A stretch of 64,000 nucleotides of DNA from the NCBI RefSeq assembly GCF_900104775.1, contig NZ_FNSA01000003.1, positions 2,294,001 through 2,358,000 of the forward strand, in the 5' to 3' direction. Each line of letters opens with the position of its first letter. Position 1 is the stretch's first letter. The notes below the pieces were generated by a model. The model was given only the letters and a program-made list of their open reading frames with translations. It was not told the origin of the DNA and ran no database searches. Both the position numbers and the translations under genes were made by a program. Below, piece after piece: positions 44,502 to 54,524 of this stretch. This stretch comes from Tsukamurella tyrosinosolvens (GTDB lineage: Bacteria; Actinomycetota; Actinomycetes; Mycobacteriales; Mycobacteriaceae).

Positions 44502-45842
44502 ATGGGTGTGGCTACTGCAGTGAACGCGCTCGACGAGGTCGTCGAGACCGTGAGCGCCCTCATCCGATTCGACACCTCCAACACCGGTGAGCTCGAGACG
44601 ACCAAGGGGGAGGCCGAATGCGCCCGCTGGGTCCAGGCCCGGCTGGAGGAGGTCGGCTACGAGACGGAGTACGTCGAGTCCGGGCAGCCCGGCCGCGGCA
44701 ACGTCTTCGCCACCCTCAAGGGCGCCGACCCCCGGCGCGGCACCCTGCTCGTGCACGGCCACCTCGACGTGGTGCCCGCGGAGCCCGCCGACTGGAGCGT
44801 GCACCCGTTCTCCGGCGCCGTGGAGGACGGCTACGTGTGGGGCCGCGGCGCGGTCGACATGAAGGACATGTGCGGCATCATGCTGGCGCTGGCGCGGCAG
44901 TTGAAATCGACCGGCACCGTCCCGCCCCGCGACATCATGTTCGCGTTCCTGGCCGATGAGGAGGCCGGAGGCACGTGGGGATCGCACTGGCTGGTGCAGC
45001 ACCGGCCGGAGCTGTTCACGGGCGTCACGGAGGCCGTGGGCGAGGTCGGCGGCTTCTCGCTGACCGTCGACACCCCGTCGGGCGACAAGAAGCGCCTGTA
45101 CCTCGTGGAGACCGCCGAGAAGAGCATGTGCTGGATGCGGCTGACCGCGAAGGCGCGGGCCGGACACGGATCGTTCGTGCACGAAGACAACGCGGTCACC
45201 CTCCTGTCGGAGGCCGTCGCCCGTCTCGGCCGGCACACGTTCCCGCTGGTTCTGACCGACAGCGTGATCGCCTTCCTGCGCGCCCTCGACCGGGAGTCGA
45301 CGATCGACATCGACCTGGACGGGCCCGACCTCGAGGGGCAGCTCGCCAAGATCGGCGGGCTGGCCCGCATCGTCGGCGCGACGCTCCGCGACACCGCGAA
45401 CCCCACCATGCTCAAGGCCGGCTACAAGGCGAACGTGATCCCGCAGACCGCCGAGGCCGTCATCGACTGCCGCGTCCTGCCCGGCCGGCAGGCCGCGTTC
45501 GAGAAGGAACTCGACGAGATCCTGGGCCCCGACATCGAGCGCGAGTGGATCACCAAGCTCGACTCCTACGAGACCCAGTTCGACGGTGACCTCGTGGACG
45601 CGATGAACGACGCGATCCTCGCGTTCGACGCCCACGGCCGCACCGTGCCGTACATGCTGTCCGGCGGGACCGACGCGAAGGCCTTCGCCAAGCTCGGGAT
45701 CCGCTGCTTCGGCTTCGCGCCGCTGCAGCTGCCCGAGGAACTCGACTTCGCGGCGCTGTTCCACGGCGTCGACGAGCGGGTGCCCGTCGACGCGCTGAAA
45801 TTCGGCACGCAGGTCTTCGAGCACTTCCTGATGAACTCCTAG
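44502..45842 (+). CDS. M20-family metallopeptidase
   Basis: 446 residues of the M20/DapE/ArgE group (counterpart of Rv2141c). Zinc ligands are visible: HGHLDVVP (His and Asp), GAVDMKD (bridging Asp), LADEEAGG (catalytic Glu-Glu), and a late His in FHGVDERVP. The dimerisation lid spans about 190-340. It hydrolyses a dipeptide or N-acyl amino acid; the exact substrate is not known. A GTG at 44508 is an alternative start. It begins the region syntenic with the M. tuberculosis Rv2141c-Rv2124c block and is followed by the PEBP gene after 35 bp. Confidence 0.9.
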   Translation: MGVATAVNALDEVVETVSALIRFDTSNTGELETTKGEAECARWVQARLEEVGYETEYVESGQPGRGNVFATLKGADPRRGTLLVHGHLDVVPAEPADWSVHPFSGAVEDGYVWGRGAVDMKDMCGIMLALARQLKSTGTVPPRDIMFAFLADEEAGGTWGSHWLVQHRPELFTGVTEAVGEVGGFSLTVDTPSGDKKRLYLVETAEKSMCWMRLTAKARAGHGSFVHEDNAVTLLSEAVARLGRHTFPLVLTDSVIAFLRALDRESTIDIDLDGPDLEGQLAKIGGLARIVGATLRDTANPTMLKAGYKANVIPQTAEAVIDCRVLPGRQAAFEKELDEILGPDIEREWITKLDSYETQFDGDLVDAMNDAILAFDAHGRTVPYMLSGGTDAKAFAKLGIRCFGFAPLQLPEELDFAALFHGVDERVPVDALKFGTQVFEHFLMNS

Positions 45843-45877
45843 AACCCCGAGAACCGCGCAACACGAGAGGATTCGAG

Positions 45878-46414
45878 ATGACCGTTCCGTTCGATCCGTA
45901 CGCGGGGCTGCCGGCCCTGCCCGCGCTCACCGTCACCTCCGAGAGCATCGTCGACGGTGCCGAGCTGCCCGTCGCGCACCGCAGCGGGATCATGGGCGCG
46001 GGCGGCGAGGACGTCTCGCCCCAGCTGTCCTGGAGCGGCGCGCCCGCAGGCACCAAGTCCTACGCCGTCACGTGCTACGACCCGGATGCCCCGACGGCCT
46101 CCGGGTTCTGGCACTGGGCCGTCGCGAACATCCCCGCTTCCGTCACCTCGCTCGCCGCCGGCGCGGGCGACGGTGCGCCCGGTTCGCTCCCGGAGGGCGC
46201 GCTGACGCTCAACAACGACGCGAGCCTGCCGCGCTACGTCGGCGCGGCGCCGCCCGCCGGCCACGGCCCGCACCGGTACATCTTCGTCGTGCACGCGCTC
46301 GGCGTGGAGAAGCTGGACCTGCCGGCGACGGCGACGCCCGCCTACCTGGGCTTCAACCTGTTCGGCGCCGCGATCGCCCGCGGCTCCATCACGGCCACGT
46401 ACGCGCAGGTCTGA
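45878..46414 (+). CDS. YbhB/YbcL family PEBP (Raf-kinase-inhibitor-like) protein
   Basis: 178 residues, counterpart of Rv2140c. The PEBP fold is shown by [34 protein letters not shown] (split around residues 48-85), with the DPDAP ligand-pocket motif, and [14 protein letters not shown] near the C-terminus. It has no export signal. These proteins bind small anionic ligands such as phosphatidylethanolamine head groups; function in actinobacteria is not settled. GAGAGGA upstream of the ATG gives a ribosome-binding site; likely co-transcribed with the M20 gene. Confidence 0.92.
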   Translation: MTVPFDPYAGLPALPALTVTSESIVDGAELPVAHRSGIMGAGGEDVSPQLSWSGAPAGTKSYAVTCYDPDAPTASGFWHWAVANIPASVTSLAAGAGDGAPGSLPEGALTLNNDASLPRYVGAAPPAGHGPHRYIFVVHALGVEKLDLPATATPAYLGFNLFGAAIARGSITATYAQV

Positions 46415-46429
46415 TGCCGTAACGAAGTA

Positions 46430-46470
46430 GACGAAGGCCGCGTCCGGGAGTCCCGGGCGCGGCCTTCGTC
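46430..46470. terminator. Bidirectional terminator between PEBP gene and pyrD
   Basis: Perfect 13-nt arms GACGAAGGCCGCG and CGCGGCCTTCGTC with an inner CCGGGA/TCCCGG extension, between two convergent genes. Confidence 0.8.
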
Positions 46471-46483
46471 GTGCGATGGGGCG

Positions 46484-47578
46484 TCAGCGGTCGACGCCGA
46501 CGGCCTCGGAGATCGAGGCGAAGCCGTCGGCGCGCAGCCGTGCGGCCAGCTCCTTGTGCACGGTCCGGGTCCACGCGGGGCCGCCGTAGATGAACTGGGT
46601 GTAGACCTGCACCAGCGAGGCGCCGGCGCGGATGCGCTCGTAGACGTCGTCGACGGTCTCGATGCCGCCGACGGAGATCAGCACCAGATCGTCGCCGACG
46701 CGGGCGGCGAGGCGCCGCAGCACCTCCAGCGAGCGCGCCTTGACGGGGCGGCCGGAGAGGCCGCCCGCGCCGATGGCCTCGACCTCGGCGTCCGGCGTGG
46801 CCAGGCCCGCGCGGCTGATCGTGGTGTTGGTGGCGACGATGCCGGCGAGCCCCAGCTCCAGGGCCAGGTCGGCGACGGCGTCGACGTCCTCGTCGGCGAG
46901 GTCCGGGGCGATCTTCACGAGCACGGGGACGGTCACGGTGTCGAGCACCGCCTGCAGGAGCGGGCGCAGTGACTCGGTGGCCTGCAGGTCGCGCAGGCCG
47001 GGGGTGTTGGGGGAGGAGACGTTGACGACCATGAAGTCGGCCAGCGGGCCGAGCAGCATGGCGCTGACGCGGTAGTCGTCGGCGGCGCCCTCGAGCGGCG
47101 TGACCTTCGTCTTGCCGATGTTCGCGCCGATCGGCACCGCGGTCGGACCGGCGTCGCGCTTGCGCAGCTCGTTCGCGGCGGCGCCCGCGCCGTAGTTGTT
47201 GAAGCCCATCCGGTTGATCAGGGCGTGATCGGCGGGGAGCCGGAACAGGCGGGGCGTCGGGTTGCCGGGCTGCGCGTGGGCGGTGACGGTGCCGATCTCG
47301 GCGAAGCCGAAGCCCAGCGCGCCCCAGCCGTTCACGGCGCGCGCGTTCTTGTCGAAGCCGGCGGCCAGGCCCACGGGCGCGGGGAAGCGGACGCCGAAGA
47401 CGGTCTGCTCGAGGATCGGATCCCGGTACGCGAGGCCCCGTCGGATCCCGGCACGGACGGGCGGGACCGCGGTGGTGCCCCGGATCAGGCCGAAGACCCA
47501 GTGGTGGATCCGCTCGGGCGAGACGAGGAACATCACGTTCAGGAGCGAACGGTAGATCGCCTGGGACATCGCCGACAT
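46484..47578 (-). CDS. pyrD: Dihydroorotate dehydrogenase (quinone), class 2
   Basis: 364-residue membrane-associated FMN enzyme of pyrimidine synthesis, oxidising dihydroorotate to orotate with quinone. The N-terminal helical extension ([25 protein letters not shown]) is the class 2 quinone tunnel. [32 protein letters not shown] and the catalytic-serine motif [14 protein letters not shown] are present, as are LISVGGIE and [12 protein letters not shown] at the FMN phosphate. I chose ATG 47578; GTG 47587 is a longer option. Counterpart of Rv2139; here it is transcribed away from the peptidase/PEBP pair. Confidence 0.95.
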   Translation of the reverse strand: MSAMSQAIYRSLLNVMFLVSPERIHHWVFGLIRGTTAVPPVRAGIRRGLAYRDPILEQTVFGVRFPAPVGLAAGFDKNARAVNGWGALGFGFAEIGTVTAHAQPGNPTPRLFRLPADHALINRMGFNNYGAGAAANELRKRDAGPTAVPIGANIGKTKVTPLEGAADDYRVSAMLLGPLADFMVVNVSSPNTPGLRDLQATESLRPLLQAVLDTVTVPVLVKIAPDLADEDVDAVADLALELGLAGIVATNTTISRAGLATPDAEVEAIGAGGLSGRPVKARSLEVLRRLAARVGDDLVLISVGGIETVDDVYERIRAGASLVQVYTQFIYGGPAWTRTVHKELAARLRADGFASISEAVGVDR

Positions 47579-47583
47579 GGTGC

Positions 47584-47823
47584 TCACAACCCCTTCGTGG
47601 CGTCCGGCGGCAACATGCCGGACGTTTTCGTGCGTTTGCGGCGCAGCAGGACCCGCCGCGAACCGTCGGTGTACAGCCGCACGCGGGACAGCTCCCACCC
47701 GCCGAACTCGGCCTCGATGGTCAGCCGCATCGCCGCGGTCACCCGGGAGACCTCCCGCGGCAATCGCAACGGCAGGAAATCGTACTCGTCCTCGTCGGGG
47801 GCGCTCCGGGTGCCGCTGGTCAA
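47584..47823 (-). CDS. DUF5703-like small protein upstream of pyrD
   Basis: 79 residues, basic C-terminus. Pattern [51 protein letters not shown] is a conserved actinobacterial small-protein family I associate with DUF5703, usually beside pyrD. No membrane segment. Its stop lies 5 bp before the pyrD ATG, so the two are co-transcribed. Function unknown. Confidence 0.8.
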   Translation of the reverse strand: MTSGTRSAPDEDEYDFLPLRLPREVSRVTAAMRLTIEAEFGGWELSRVRLYTDGSRRVLLRRKRTKTSGMLPPDATKGL

Positions 47824-47833
47824 TGTCCGTTCC

Positions 47834-48853
47834 CTAACGCGTCGGGATCGCCTGGATGCCGGCGCCCGTCGCCGACTGCACGTACAGCGTGCCGGTCTTC
47901 GCGTCCACCGCGATCGAGTTGGGCTGCCGGACGGTGGGGTACACCTTGCGCTGTTCGGGGATGCCGGAGCTCAGTGCGTAGCCGACCACCTCGTTCGTCG
48001 CGGTGCGCGTGACCCACATCAGCTTGTCGGTCGCGTCGTAGTCGACCGCCCACGGGGAACCCGCCTCCGGGTACAGGAAGCGCTCCATCAGCGGCGCGGC
48101 GGTGTAGCCGATGACCTGGTTCTTGCCGGTGTCGACGGCGAAGACCCGGCCGTCCGGCGCGATGGACGCGTTCGTGATGCCGCGACCCACCCGCAGGCCC
48201 TTGCCGATCTTGCCGCCCGCCACATCGACCTCGGTGATCGACGACTGCAGCCGGTCCACGACCACCACGTCGGAGCCGTGCACGAGGATCCTGCTCGCCT
48301 CGACGGGCCCGGTGATGGTCTTCGGGTTCGGCGAATCCCCGAGCGCGACGATCCGTCCGTCGGAGGTGCCTGCGAGCACGGAGGCACCGTCCGCGCCGTA
48401 CGGCGCCACCGTGAGGACCTCACCGTCGACGTCGAAGGTCTTGCGTCCGACCGTGACGGCGCCGTCGGCTCCGCCGTCGCGCGGTAGTACGACCACCTGC
48501 TTCCCGGCCGCGACGAGGAATCCGCCGTCGTGGTTGGCGACGACCTGGCTCGGACGCGCCGACAGCGTCGCCCGAGCTGCTACCGCGAGGCCGCCGTCGA
48601 CCCGGTACTGCACCACCTCGTTCCCCTCGATCGCGGCGAGCCGCCGGCCGACCGGGTCGAAGGCGAGGCCCTCGCCCGCAGCGGCGGGTGCCACCACGCC
48701 GGCGGGAGGCACCGTGGGCTCGGGCGCGACAGCGGGTTGCGCCGGGACGATCGTGGGCCGGTCCTCGCGGGCGGGCGTCGTGGAACAGCCGGTGAGGGCG
48801 ACCGCTGCGACGACGGTGAGGGCGGCGATCCGGGAGGCGAAGGTGCGGGTCAT
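47834..48853 (-). CDS. LppL-like beta-propeller lipoprotein
   Basis: 339-residue lipoprotein. Signal peptide with lipobox LTGC, lipidated Cys23, then a Pro/Ala-rich linker (about 28-58) and a seven-bladed NHL/YVTN-like propeller built from repeats such as GEGLAFDPVGRRLAAIEG, GRIVALGDSPN, NASIAPDGRVFAVDTGKNQVIGY and NSIAVDAKTGTLYVQSATG. It is anchored outside the cell membrane; function unknown. Position next to pyrD matches lppL (Rv2138) in M. tuberculosis, although orientation relative to pyrD differs. GAGGGA precedes the ATG. Confidence 0.87.
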   Translation of the reverse strand: MTRTFASRIAALTVVAAVALTGCSTTPAREDRPTIVPAQPAVAPEPTVPPAGVVAPAAAGEGLAFDPVGRRLAAIEGNEVVQYRVDGGLAVAARATLSARPSQVVANHDGGFLVAAGKQVVVLPRDGGADGAVTVGRKTFDVDGEVLTVAPYGADGASVLAGTSDGRIVALGDSPNPKTITGPVEASRILVHGSDVVVVDRLQSSITEVDVAGGKIGKGLRVGRGITNASIAPDGRVFAVDTGKNQVIGYTAAPLMERFLYPEAGSPWAVDYDATDKLMWVTRTATNEVVGYALSSGIPEQRKVYPTVRQPNSIAVDAKTGTLYVQSATGAGIQAIPTR

Positions 48854-48898
48854 GATCCCTCGAAACTACCGCCCCGGGCCCGTCCCGGCTCAGGCCGG

Positions 48899-48904
48899 TA
48901 GCCT
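48899..48904 (+). promoter_or_regulatory. -10 box TAGCCT, leaderless uppP
   Basis: Ends exactly 6 nt before the GTG at 48911. Confidence 0.5.
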
Positions 48905-48910
48905 GCCCGG

Positions 48911-49762
48911 GTGGACATGACGTGGTTGCAGGCGATCGTGCTCGGCTTGGTGCAGGGATTGACGGAGTTCCTCCCCGTCTCGTCCTCGGGGCACCTGCGG
49001 ATCGTGTCGGAGCTCTGGTTCGGCGATGATGCCGGCGCCTCGTTCACCGCGGTCACGCAGCTGGGCACCGAGGCGGCGGTCCTGATCTACTTCGCCCGCG
49101 ACATCTATCGCATCGTGGTGGCGTGGTTCCGTGGGTTGTTCGACGCGGGCGAGCGGGGTGTGGACTACCGGATCGGCTGGTACGTGATCATCGGCACGAT
49201 CCCGATCGGGGTGCTCGGCTACCTGTTCAAGGACGAGATCCGCACGGCCGCCCGGAACCTGTACCTGGTCGCGACGATGCTCATCGTCTTCTCGATCGTG
49301 ATCTTCGCCGCGGAGTACGTGAGCTCGAAGGTGTACGCGAACCGGCAGCGCTCGCTGGAGCAGGTCACGGCCCGCGACGGCATCCTCATGGGCCTGGCAC
49401 AGTGCCTGGCGCTGATCCCCGGCGTCTCCCGCTCGGGCGCGACGTCCAGCGCGGGCCTGTTCCTCGGTCTGCAGCGCGAGGCGGCGGTGCGCCTGTCCTT
49501 CCTGCTGGCGATCCCCGCGGTCACGGCGTCGGGCCTGTTCAGCCTCCCGGACGCCTTCAAGCCCGCCGGGGAGGGGCTGCACGCCTCGGGGCCGCAGTTG
49601 CTGGTCGCGACGGTGATCGCGTTCATCGTGGGCTACGCGGCGATCGCCTGGCTGCTCAACTTCGTGGCGAAGCACTCGCTGAACTGGTTCGTGGGCTACC
49701 GGATCGCGGTCGGCTTCCTCGTGCTCGGCCTGCTCTGGGGCGGGGTCATCAGCGCGACGTGA
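48911..49762 (+). CDS. uppP: Undecaprenyl-diphosphatase (BacA/UppP)
   Basis: 283-residue membrane phosphatase that recycles undecaprenyl diphosphate for peptidoglycan and arabinogalactan synthesis; loss or inhibition sensitises cells to bacitracin. Eight or so helices, with the two signature motifs [14 protein letters not shown] (near the N-terminus) and [15 protein letters not shown]. The leaderless-type TAGCCT box 6 nt before GTG 48911 favours this start; ATG 48917 is the alternative. Counterpart of Rv2136c. Its 3' end overlaps the convergent LysR gene by 14 bp. Confidence 0.95.
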   Translation: MDMTWLQAIVLGLVQGLTEFLPVSSSGHLRIVSELWFGDDAGASFTAVTQLGTEAAVLIYFARDIYRIVVAWFRGLFDAGERGVDYRIGWYVIIGTIPIGVLGYLFKDEIRTAARNLYLVATMLIVFSIVIFAAEYVSSKVYANRQRSLEQVTARDGILMGLAQCLALIPGVSRSGATSSAGLFLGLQREAAVRLSFLLAIPAVTASGLFSLPDAFKPAGEGLHASGPQLLVATVIAFIVGYAAIAWLLNFVAKHSLNWFVGYRIAVGFLVLGLLWGGVISAT

Positions 49763-50612
49763 GCGCCGTCCGCGCCGCCCCGATGAGGGGGTCGCGCGCC
49801 GCGCCGCGCCGATAGGCCAGCGCGGTGTGCCGCGCGACGTCGAGCGGGGTGAGCAGCACGTTCTCGGGCACGTCGACGGCCGCGAGCTCGGGGATCACGG
49901 CCACGCCCTGCCCGGCTTCGACGAGCGCCAGCACGGCGGCGAAGTCGTCGGTGCGGTGCCGCACCCGCGGGGTGAAGCCCGCGTTCTCGCAGGTCCGGAC
50001 GGTGGCGTCGTCGCACAGCGTGCCGACGGTTCCGGAGATCCACCGCTCCTCGGCGCAGTCCGCGAGCGCGCGGGGCCGGTCGCGGCGGGTCGCGAGGTGC
50101 ACGGCCTCGTCGAACAGCGGCTCGGTATCGAGCGCGGGCTCGTCACGAGCGGGGAGGCAGTCGTAGCTCTGGATCAGCGCGACGTCCAGCCGCCGTGAGC
50201 GCAGTTCCTCGGGTGCCGTGGCGGGGTCGATCTCCGTGACCCGCACCCGGAGCAGCGGATGGTCGCGCGAGAGCCGCAGGAGCGCCGGGGTGACGACGGT
50301 CCGCATCGCGGAGCTGAACGCGCCGATCCGCAGCTCGCCGGCCACCTCGGTGCCGAGCGCGTCGAGCTCCGCCTGGGCGCGCTCCAGTCGTTCGAGCACC
50401 GCGTCCGCGTGGCCGACAAGGATGCGGCCCGCCTCGGTGAGCCGGACGCTGCGCCCGGTGCGCTCCAGCAACGGCCGCCCGGCCTCCTTCTCCAGCGTCG
50501 CGAGCTGCTGCGAGACGGCCGACGGCGTGTAGTCGAGCGCCTGCGCGACGGCCGCGATGGTGCCGCGCAGGGAGAGTTCGCGGAGGAGCCGCAGGCGGTG
50601 CACATCGAGCAT
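49749..50612 (-). CDS. LysR-family regulator (ArgP-like HTH)
   Basis: 287 residues. HTH segment [50 protein letters not shown]-type pattern in residues 5-62, followed by a LysR substrate-binding domain (about 88-280). A TAAGCT box (50619-50624 on this strand) ends 6 nt before the ATG at 50612, indicating a leaderless transcript. Divergent from the DapA-like gene, 70 bp away, which is its likely target. These two genes plus the DUF4173 gene are inserted between uppP and the histidine phosphatase relative to M. tuberculosis order. Confidence 0.88.
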   Translation of the reverse strand: MLDVHRLRLLRELSLRGTIAAVAQALDYTPSAVSQQLATLEKEAGRPLLERTGRSVRLTEAGRILVGHADAVLERLERAQAELDALGTEVAGELRIGAFSSAMRTVVTPALLRLSRDHPLLRVRVTEIDPATAPEELRSRRLDVALIQSYDCLPARDEPALDTEPLFDEAVHLATRRDRPRALADCAEERWISGTVGTLCDDATVRTCENAGFTPRVRHRTDDFAAVLALVEAGQGVAVIPELAAVDVPENVLLTPLDVARHTALAYRRGAARDPLIGAARTALTSR

Positions 50613-50618
50613 CAGCTC

Positions 50619-50624
50619 AGCTTA
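50619..50624 (-). promoter_or_regulatory. -10 box TAAGCT, leaderless LysR gene
   Basis: Ends 6 nt before the ATG at 50612 on the minus strand. Confidence 0.5.
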
Positions 50625-50682
50625 CGCTCGACATCGCGATCTCGCGCTGGACCTTCCGCTCATCGTGCCGGAACCTGAGACC

Positions 50683-51579
50683 ATGCAGCTCACCGGCCTC
50701 CACGTCCCGCTCGTCACTCCCTTCGCCGCCGACGGCACCGTCGACCTCGCCTCGCTCGAGCGCCTGGCCCACGACACCCTCGCCGACGGTGCCGACGGCC
50801 TGGTCGCGCTCGGCACCACCGGCGAGCCCGCGACCCTGACCCCCGCGGAGCGGGTCGCGGTGATCGACCGGATCGGCGGCGTCTGCACCGAGCACCGCGC
50901 CGTCTTCACCGTCGGCGCGGGCAGCAACGCCACCGCCGACACCGCCGACGCCCTCGGCGGGATCGACCCGCGGGCCGACTTCGCGCTCGTCGTTGTCCCG
51001 TACTACACGCGGCCGTCCGAGGCGGGCGTCGTCGAGCACTACCGCCGGATCGCCGCCGCGAGCCCGGTGCCCCTGATCGTCTACGACATCCCGCAGCGCA
51101 CCGGTCGCACGCTCTCGCTCGACACGCTCCTCGACCTCGCCGCCATCGATGGAGTGGGCGGGTTCAAGCACGCCGCGGGCGCCGTCACGGAGACGACGGT
51201 GCGGCTGCTGGCCGCGATCAACACGTCGACTCCGGGCGCCGTCTCGGTCCTGGCGGGCGACGATCCGTTCGCCGCCGCGGTGCTCGCGCTCGGCGGGCAC
51301 GGTGCCATCTCGGCCAGCGCGAACGTCGCGGCAGGGGAGTTCGCGGCACTGCTCGCGGCGTGGCGCGAGCACCGGCTCGAGGAGGCCCGCGTCATCGGCG
51401 GCGCGCTCGCCGGCCTGTCCGCCGCCCTGTTCGCCGAGCCCAACCCGACGGTGATCAAGGGCGTCCTCGCCGCGCAGGGCCGGATCGCCACGCCCGCCGT
51501 GCGCCTCCCGCTGCTCCCCGCCTCCGACGGTGCCGTCGCCGCCGCCGTCGAGCTGGTGCGCGTCACCGTGGCGGCCTGA
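50683..51579 (+). CDS. DapA/NAL-superfamily pyruvate-dependent aldolase
   Basis: 298-residue TIM-barrel lyase of the dihydrodipicolinate synthase/N-acetylneuraminate lyase family. Schiff-base Lys162 (GVGGFKHAAGA), Tyr134 (LIVYDIPQRTG), Tyr108 in PYYTRP and the pyruvate loop TTGEPATL (about 45-52) are intact, as in DapA. Its isolated place beside a divergent LysR regulator, away from any dap genes, makes a catabolic or paralogous aldolase equally plausible as the biosynthetic enzyme. Convergent with the DUF4173 gene, 4 bp apart. Confidence 0.83.
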   Translation: MQLTGLHVPLVTPFAADGTVDLASLERLAHDTLADGADGLVALGTTGEPATLTPAERVAVIDRIGGVCTEHRAVFTVGAGSNATADTADALGGIDPRADFALVVVPYYTRPSEAGVVEHYRRIAAASPVPLIVYDIPQRTGRTLSLDTLLDLAAIDGVGGFKHAAGAVTETTVRLLAAINTSTPGAVSVLAGDDPFAAAVLALGGHGAISASANVAAGEFAALLAAWREHRLEEARVIGGALAGLSAALFAEPNPTVIKGVLAAQGRIATPAVRLPLLPASDGAVAAAVELVRVTVAA

Positions 51580-51583
51580 CGGG

Positions 51584-53188
51584 TCACCGCGTCGTCGAAC
51601 GCCCGTCCCCGCACGCGTCCGTGTCGCGCTTGGATTCGATCGTCACGGCGTCGGCGCGGCTGCGGCCGAGGTTCCAGTCGAGCCAGGACCGGTCGTCGGA
51701 GAACCGCGGCCGGACGGCACACTGCGCGAGGTCGGGCGGGAGCTGGGCGATCGCGGGTCGGGCGTCGGGGCCGAGGGTGGCGAGGTAGTCGACGTCGACC
51801 TTGCCGGACTCCCGGAACCGCTCGACGTTGTGCTCGGCGACCCACGCCTCCGGATTCATCACGCCGAGACCGAACAGGACGAGCGCCGCTGAGCACACCG
51901 CGGCCCGGGGCAGCTGCGCCACGGCGCGCAGTGCGACCGCGAGCGCGGTGAGGATCAGCAGGAGTCCCATCCACAGTTCGAAGGCGTCGACCACGAGCCG
52001 CAGCACCGTGAAGCCGTAGGCCTGCTGGTAGACGTGCATCCGGTACAGCGCGGAGGCGACCACGACGAGCGCGAGGGCGCACAGCGTCCCGAGCGCGACG
52101 GACAGCGCGAGCCGATCGGAGCGCGTCTCCCGCGGTGCCGCCCACCAGGTCAGCCCCACGACGACGAGCGCGAGGAGCGTCGCGACGGTGAGCTGGCCGA
52201 ATCCCTTGTGCACCGACTCGGCGTAGGTGACGCCCGCGGTGCGCTGGACGTAGTCGTGGCCGGCCCACAAGGTGGTGGCCTGCGCCGCGACGAAACCGGC
52301 GAACATGGCGATGACGACCACGAGGGGTGCGAGCCACTCGAACCGCTTGAGCGCGCGCCGGTCCGCGAACGGTGTGGGACCGAGAACGCGGCCGGGCGGG
52401 TTGATCGCGGTGTACCCGATGCCGACGGCGAGCACGGTGACGACCGCCGCGAGCGCCGCCCGCCCGAAGAGTTCGTCGCCGTCGAACCGGGGGAGCAGCG
52501 CCTGCACCCATGACCCGAAGACCGCGTCGCCCGTCGCGAACAGCGCGCCGAAGACCACGAGCGCGGCGACGCACAGCGCGAGGGTCCGCAGCACCGGCCA
52601 GCCGATCGGCAGCCGGCGGACCGTGCCGACGGTGCGCTTTGCCCAGGGCGCGGCCCGGAGCAGCGACAGCGGCCAGAGCGCGGCGCTGACGGCGATGTCG
52701 CGCACCGTCCGCGCCCCCGAGAGCGCCGAGAACACCAGCGGCACTAGGGCCAGCACCACCAGGGCGGCCAGCCATCCCGCGGCCCGCAGGACCAGAAGCG
52801 ACGTCAGGCCGGCCGCGATCGCGCCCACCGCCCACGTGAAGGGCGAGCGCCGGTTCCTGGCGAACGTGAGCGGCGCGAGCAGCAGCGCCGCGGCCACCAG
52901 GAGGCCGGCCACGGACGTGACGCCGTGATCGGGGAGCAGCACCGCCGCGAGCACGCCGACCACGATCGCCCCCGCCAGCAGAGCCGGCCGCACTGGCACG
53001 TCGCGGTCGGGCCAGAACGCGCCGAAGAGGACGTCGGTGCCCGATTCGGGCGGCAACGGCGGGCCGTACACGCGGACAGGCTCACCCGGCCGCAACGGTG
53101 GAATCGGGGCCTGGACCGGCCCGTCGACGGGGTTCCGCGCGGGCGACCAGGATCCGGTCGGCCCGTGCGACGGCGGGGGAAGTGTCAT
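51584..53188 (-). CDS. DUF4173/DUF4153-like multi-spanning membrane protein
   Basis: 534 residues. A Pro-rich cytoplasmic N-terminus (1-65) is followed by about 12 hydrophobic segments (72-440) and a hydrophilic C-terminal domain with conserved-looking YLATLGPDARPAIAQLPPDL and SWLDWNLGRSRAD. This domain order and the LYRMHVYQQAYGFTVLRL segment match DUF4173. Function unknown; a tyrosine/serine-sensing or transport role has not been shown to my knowledge. GGAGGAG lies 5 nt before the ATG. Divergent from the histidine phosphatase gene. Confidence 0.78.
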   Translation of the reverse strand: MTLPPPSHGPTGSWSPARNPVDGPVQAPIPPLRPGEPVRVYGPPLPPESGTDVLFGAFWPDRDVPVRPALLAGAIVVGVLAAVLLPDHGVTSVAGLLVAAALLLAPLTFARNRRSPFTWAVGAIAAGLTSLLVLRAAGWLAALVVLALVPLVFSALSGARTVRDIAVSAALWPLSLLRAAPWAKRTVGTVRRLPIGWPVLRTLALCVAALVVFGALFATGDAVFGSWVQALLPRFDGDELFGRAALAAVVTVLAVGIGYTAINPPGRVLGPTPFADRRALKRFEWLAPLVVVIAMFAGFVAAQATTLWAGHDYVQRTAGVTYAESVHKGFGQLTVATLLALVVVGLTWWAAPRETRSDRLALSVALGTLCALALVVVASALYRMHVYQQAYGFTVLRLVVDAFELWMGLLLILTALAVALRAVAQLPRAAVCSAALVLFGLGVMNPEAWVAEHNVERFRESGKVDVDYLATLGPDARPAIAQLPPDLAQCAVRPRFSDDRSWLDWNLGRSRADAVTIESKRDTDACGDGRSTTR

Positions 53189-53273
53189 CGCTCCTCCTTC
53201 GACGATGCGCACCCCGGGTCCCATCCACGACGGTGCGCCAAGACTTTGAAATAGTGTACGTGGCGCGCACGCA

Positions 53274-53279
53274 TAGACT
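53274..53279 (+). promoter_or_regulatory. -10 box TAGACT, leaderless histidine phosphatase operon
   Basis: Ends 7 nt before the ATG at 53287. Confidence 0.5.
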
Positions 53280-53286
53280 CGGGAAC

Positions 53287-53946
53287 ATGACCGTGATCCT
53301 GCTGCGCCACGGCCGCTCGACCGCGAACACCTCCGGGGTGCTCGCGGGCCGGGCCGAGGGCGTCGCGCTCGACGACGCCGGCCGCGCCCAAGCCGCCGAC
53401 CTCGTCGGCCGCCTCGCCGACGTCGACCTGGTGGCGGCCGTCCGCTCCCCGCTCCTGCGCTGCGAGCAGACCCTCGCACCGCTCGCCGCCGCGCACGGCC
53501 TCACGCCCGAGGTCGACGACCGGCTCGTCGAGGTCGACTACGGCGCGTGGACCGGCAGGGCGATCAAGGACCTCCTGCAGGAGCCGCTGTGGAAGGTCGT
53601 GCAACAGCAGCCGTCCGCGGCGGTCTTCCCGGACGGGGAGGGCCTCGCCGACGTCCAGGCCCGCGCCGTCGCGGCCATCCGTGAGGCCGACCGCCGGTTC
53701 ACCGAGGAGCACGGCCCCGGCGCCGTGTGGGTCGCGTGCAGCCACGGCGACGTCATCAAGGCCGTCGTCGCCGACGCGCTCGGCACGCACCTCGACCAGT
53801 TCCAGCGGTTGTTCGTCGCGCCGGCGTCGGTGTCCGTCGTGACCTACGGGCCGGCGCGCCCGCTCGTGCAGTGCGTCAACTCGTCCGGTAGCGTCACGCT
53901 GCCCAAACGTCCAGCCAAGGAGGCCACGGTGGGAGGCGAGGCATGA
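53287..53946 (+). CDS. Histidine-phosphatase superfamily protein (Rv2135c-like)
   Basis: 219 residues. The phosphohistidine motif is LLRHGRST with His8; Arg in SPLLRCEQT, the Glu of VEVDYGAWTG and the second His in CSHGDVIKAVV complete the active site. It is the mycobacterial MSMEG_4193-like phosphomutase/phosphatase subgroup; acid-phosphatase activity is reported for members, but the in vivo substrate is unknown. ATGA overlap with the DUF3090 gene, which is adjacent to the SCO1664-family gene: a conserved three-gene operon in actinobacteria. Confidence 0.9.
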   Translation: MTVILLRHGRSTANTSGVLAGRAEGVALDDAGRAQAADLVGRLADVDLVAAVRSPLLRCEQTLAPLAAAHGLTPEVDDRLVEVDYGAWTGRAIKDLLQEPLWKVVQQQPSAAVFPDGEGLADVQARAVAAIREADRRFTEEHGPGAVWVACSHGDVIKAVVADALGTHLDQFQRLFVAPASVSVVTYGPARPLVQCVNSSGSVTLPKRPAKEATVGGEA

Positions 53947-54524
53947 GCCGCTCCGTCCATGTTTTCCGCACCCCCGACAGGTTCGTCGTGGGCACCGTCG
54001 GGCAGCCCGGCGATCGTGCCTTCTACCTGCAGGCCGTGCACGAATCCCGCATCGTCTCGGTGCTCCTGGAGAAGCAACAGGTCGAGGTGCTCGCCGAGCG
54101 GATCGCCGCGCTGCTCGACGAGGTGGCCCGCCGCTTCGGCACCGCGATGCCCGGCGCCGACACGCCGGTCACCGACCTGCAGCCGCTCGTGATGCCCGTC
54201 GACGCGGAGTTCCGTGTCGGCACCATGGGCCTCGGCTGGGACTCCGAGGAGAAGGCGGTGGTCATCGAGCTGCTCGCGATCACCGAGCAGGAGCTCGACG
54301 AGTCCGTGGTGCTGGCCGACGACGCCGAGGAGGGACCCGACGCGGTCCGCGTCTTCCTCACGCCCGTCGCGGCGCGCGAGTTCGCGAACCGCTCCGAGAA
54401 GGTGCTCGGCGCCGGTCGTCCGGCGTGCCCGCTGTGCGGCGAACCGCTCGATGCCGACGGGCACATGTGTGTGCGCCTCAACGGCTATCGCCGTGGCTCC
54501 GCCTTCGGCGCCGAGGACGAATAG
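53943..54524 (+). CDS. DUF3090 family protein
   Basis: 193 residues, counterpart of Rv2134c. The N-terminal domain has VHVFRTPDRFVVGTVGQPGDRAFYLQA and a basic/helical LLEKQQVEVLAERI; the C-terminal CPLCGEPLDADGHMC (about 162-176) is a probable zinc knuckle with three cysteines and a histidine. Function unknown. Coupled by ATGA to the phosphatase and by adjacency (TAG followed directly by GTG) to the SCO1664-family gene. Confidence 0.9.
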   Translation: MSRSVHVFRTPDRFVVGTVGQPGDRAFYLQAVHESRIVSVLLEKQQVEVLAERIAALLDEVARRFGTAMPGADTPVTDLQPLVMPVDAEFRVGTMGLGWDSEEKAVVIELLAITEQELDESVVLADDAEEGPDAVRVFLTPVAAREFANRSEKVLGAGRPACPLCGEPLDADGHMCVRLNGYRRGSAFGAEDE

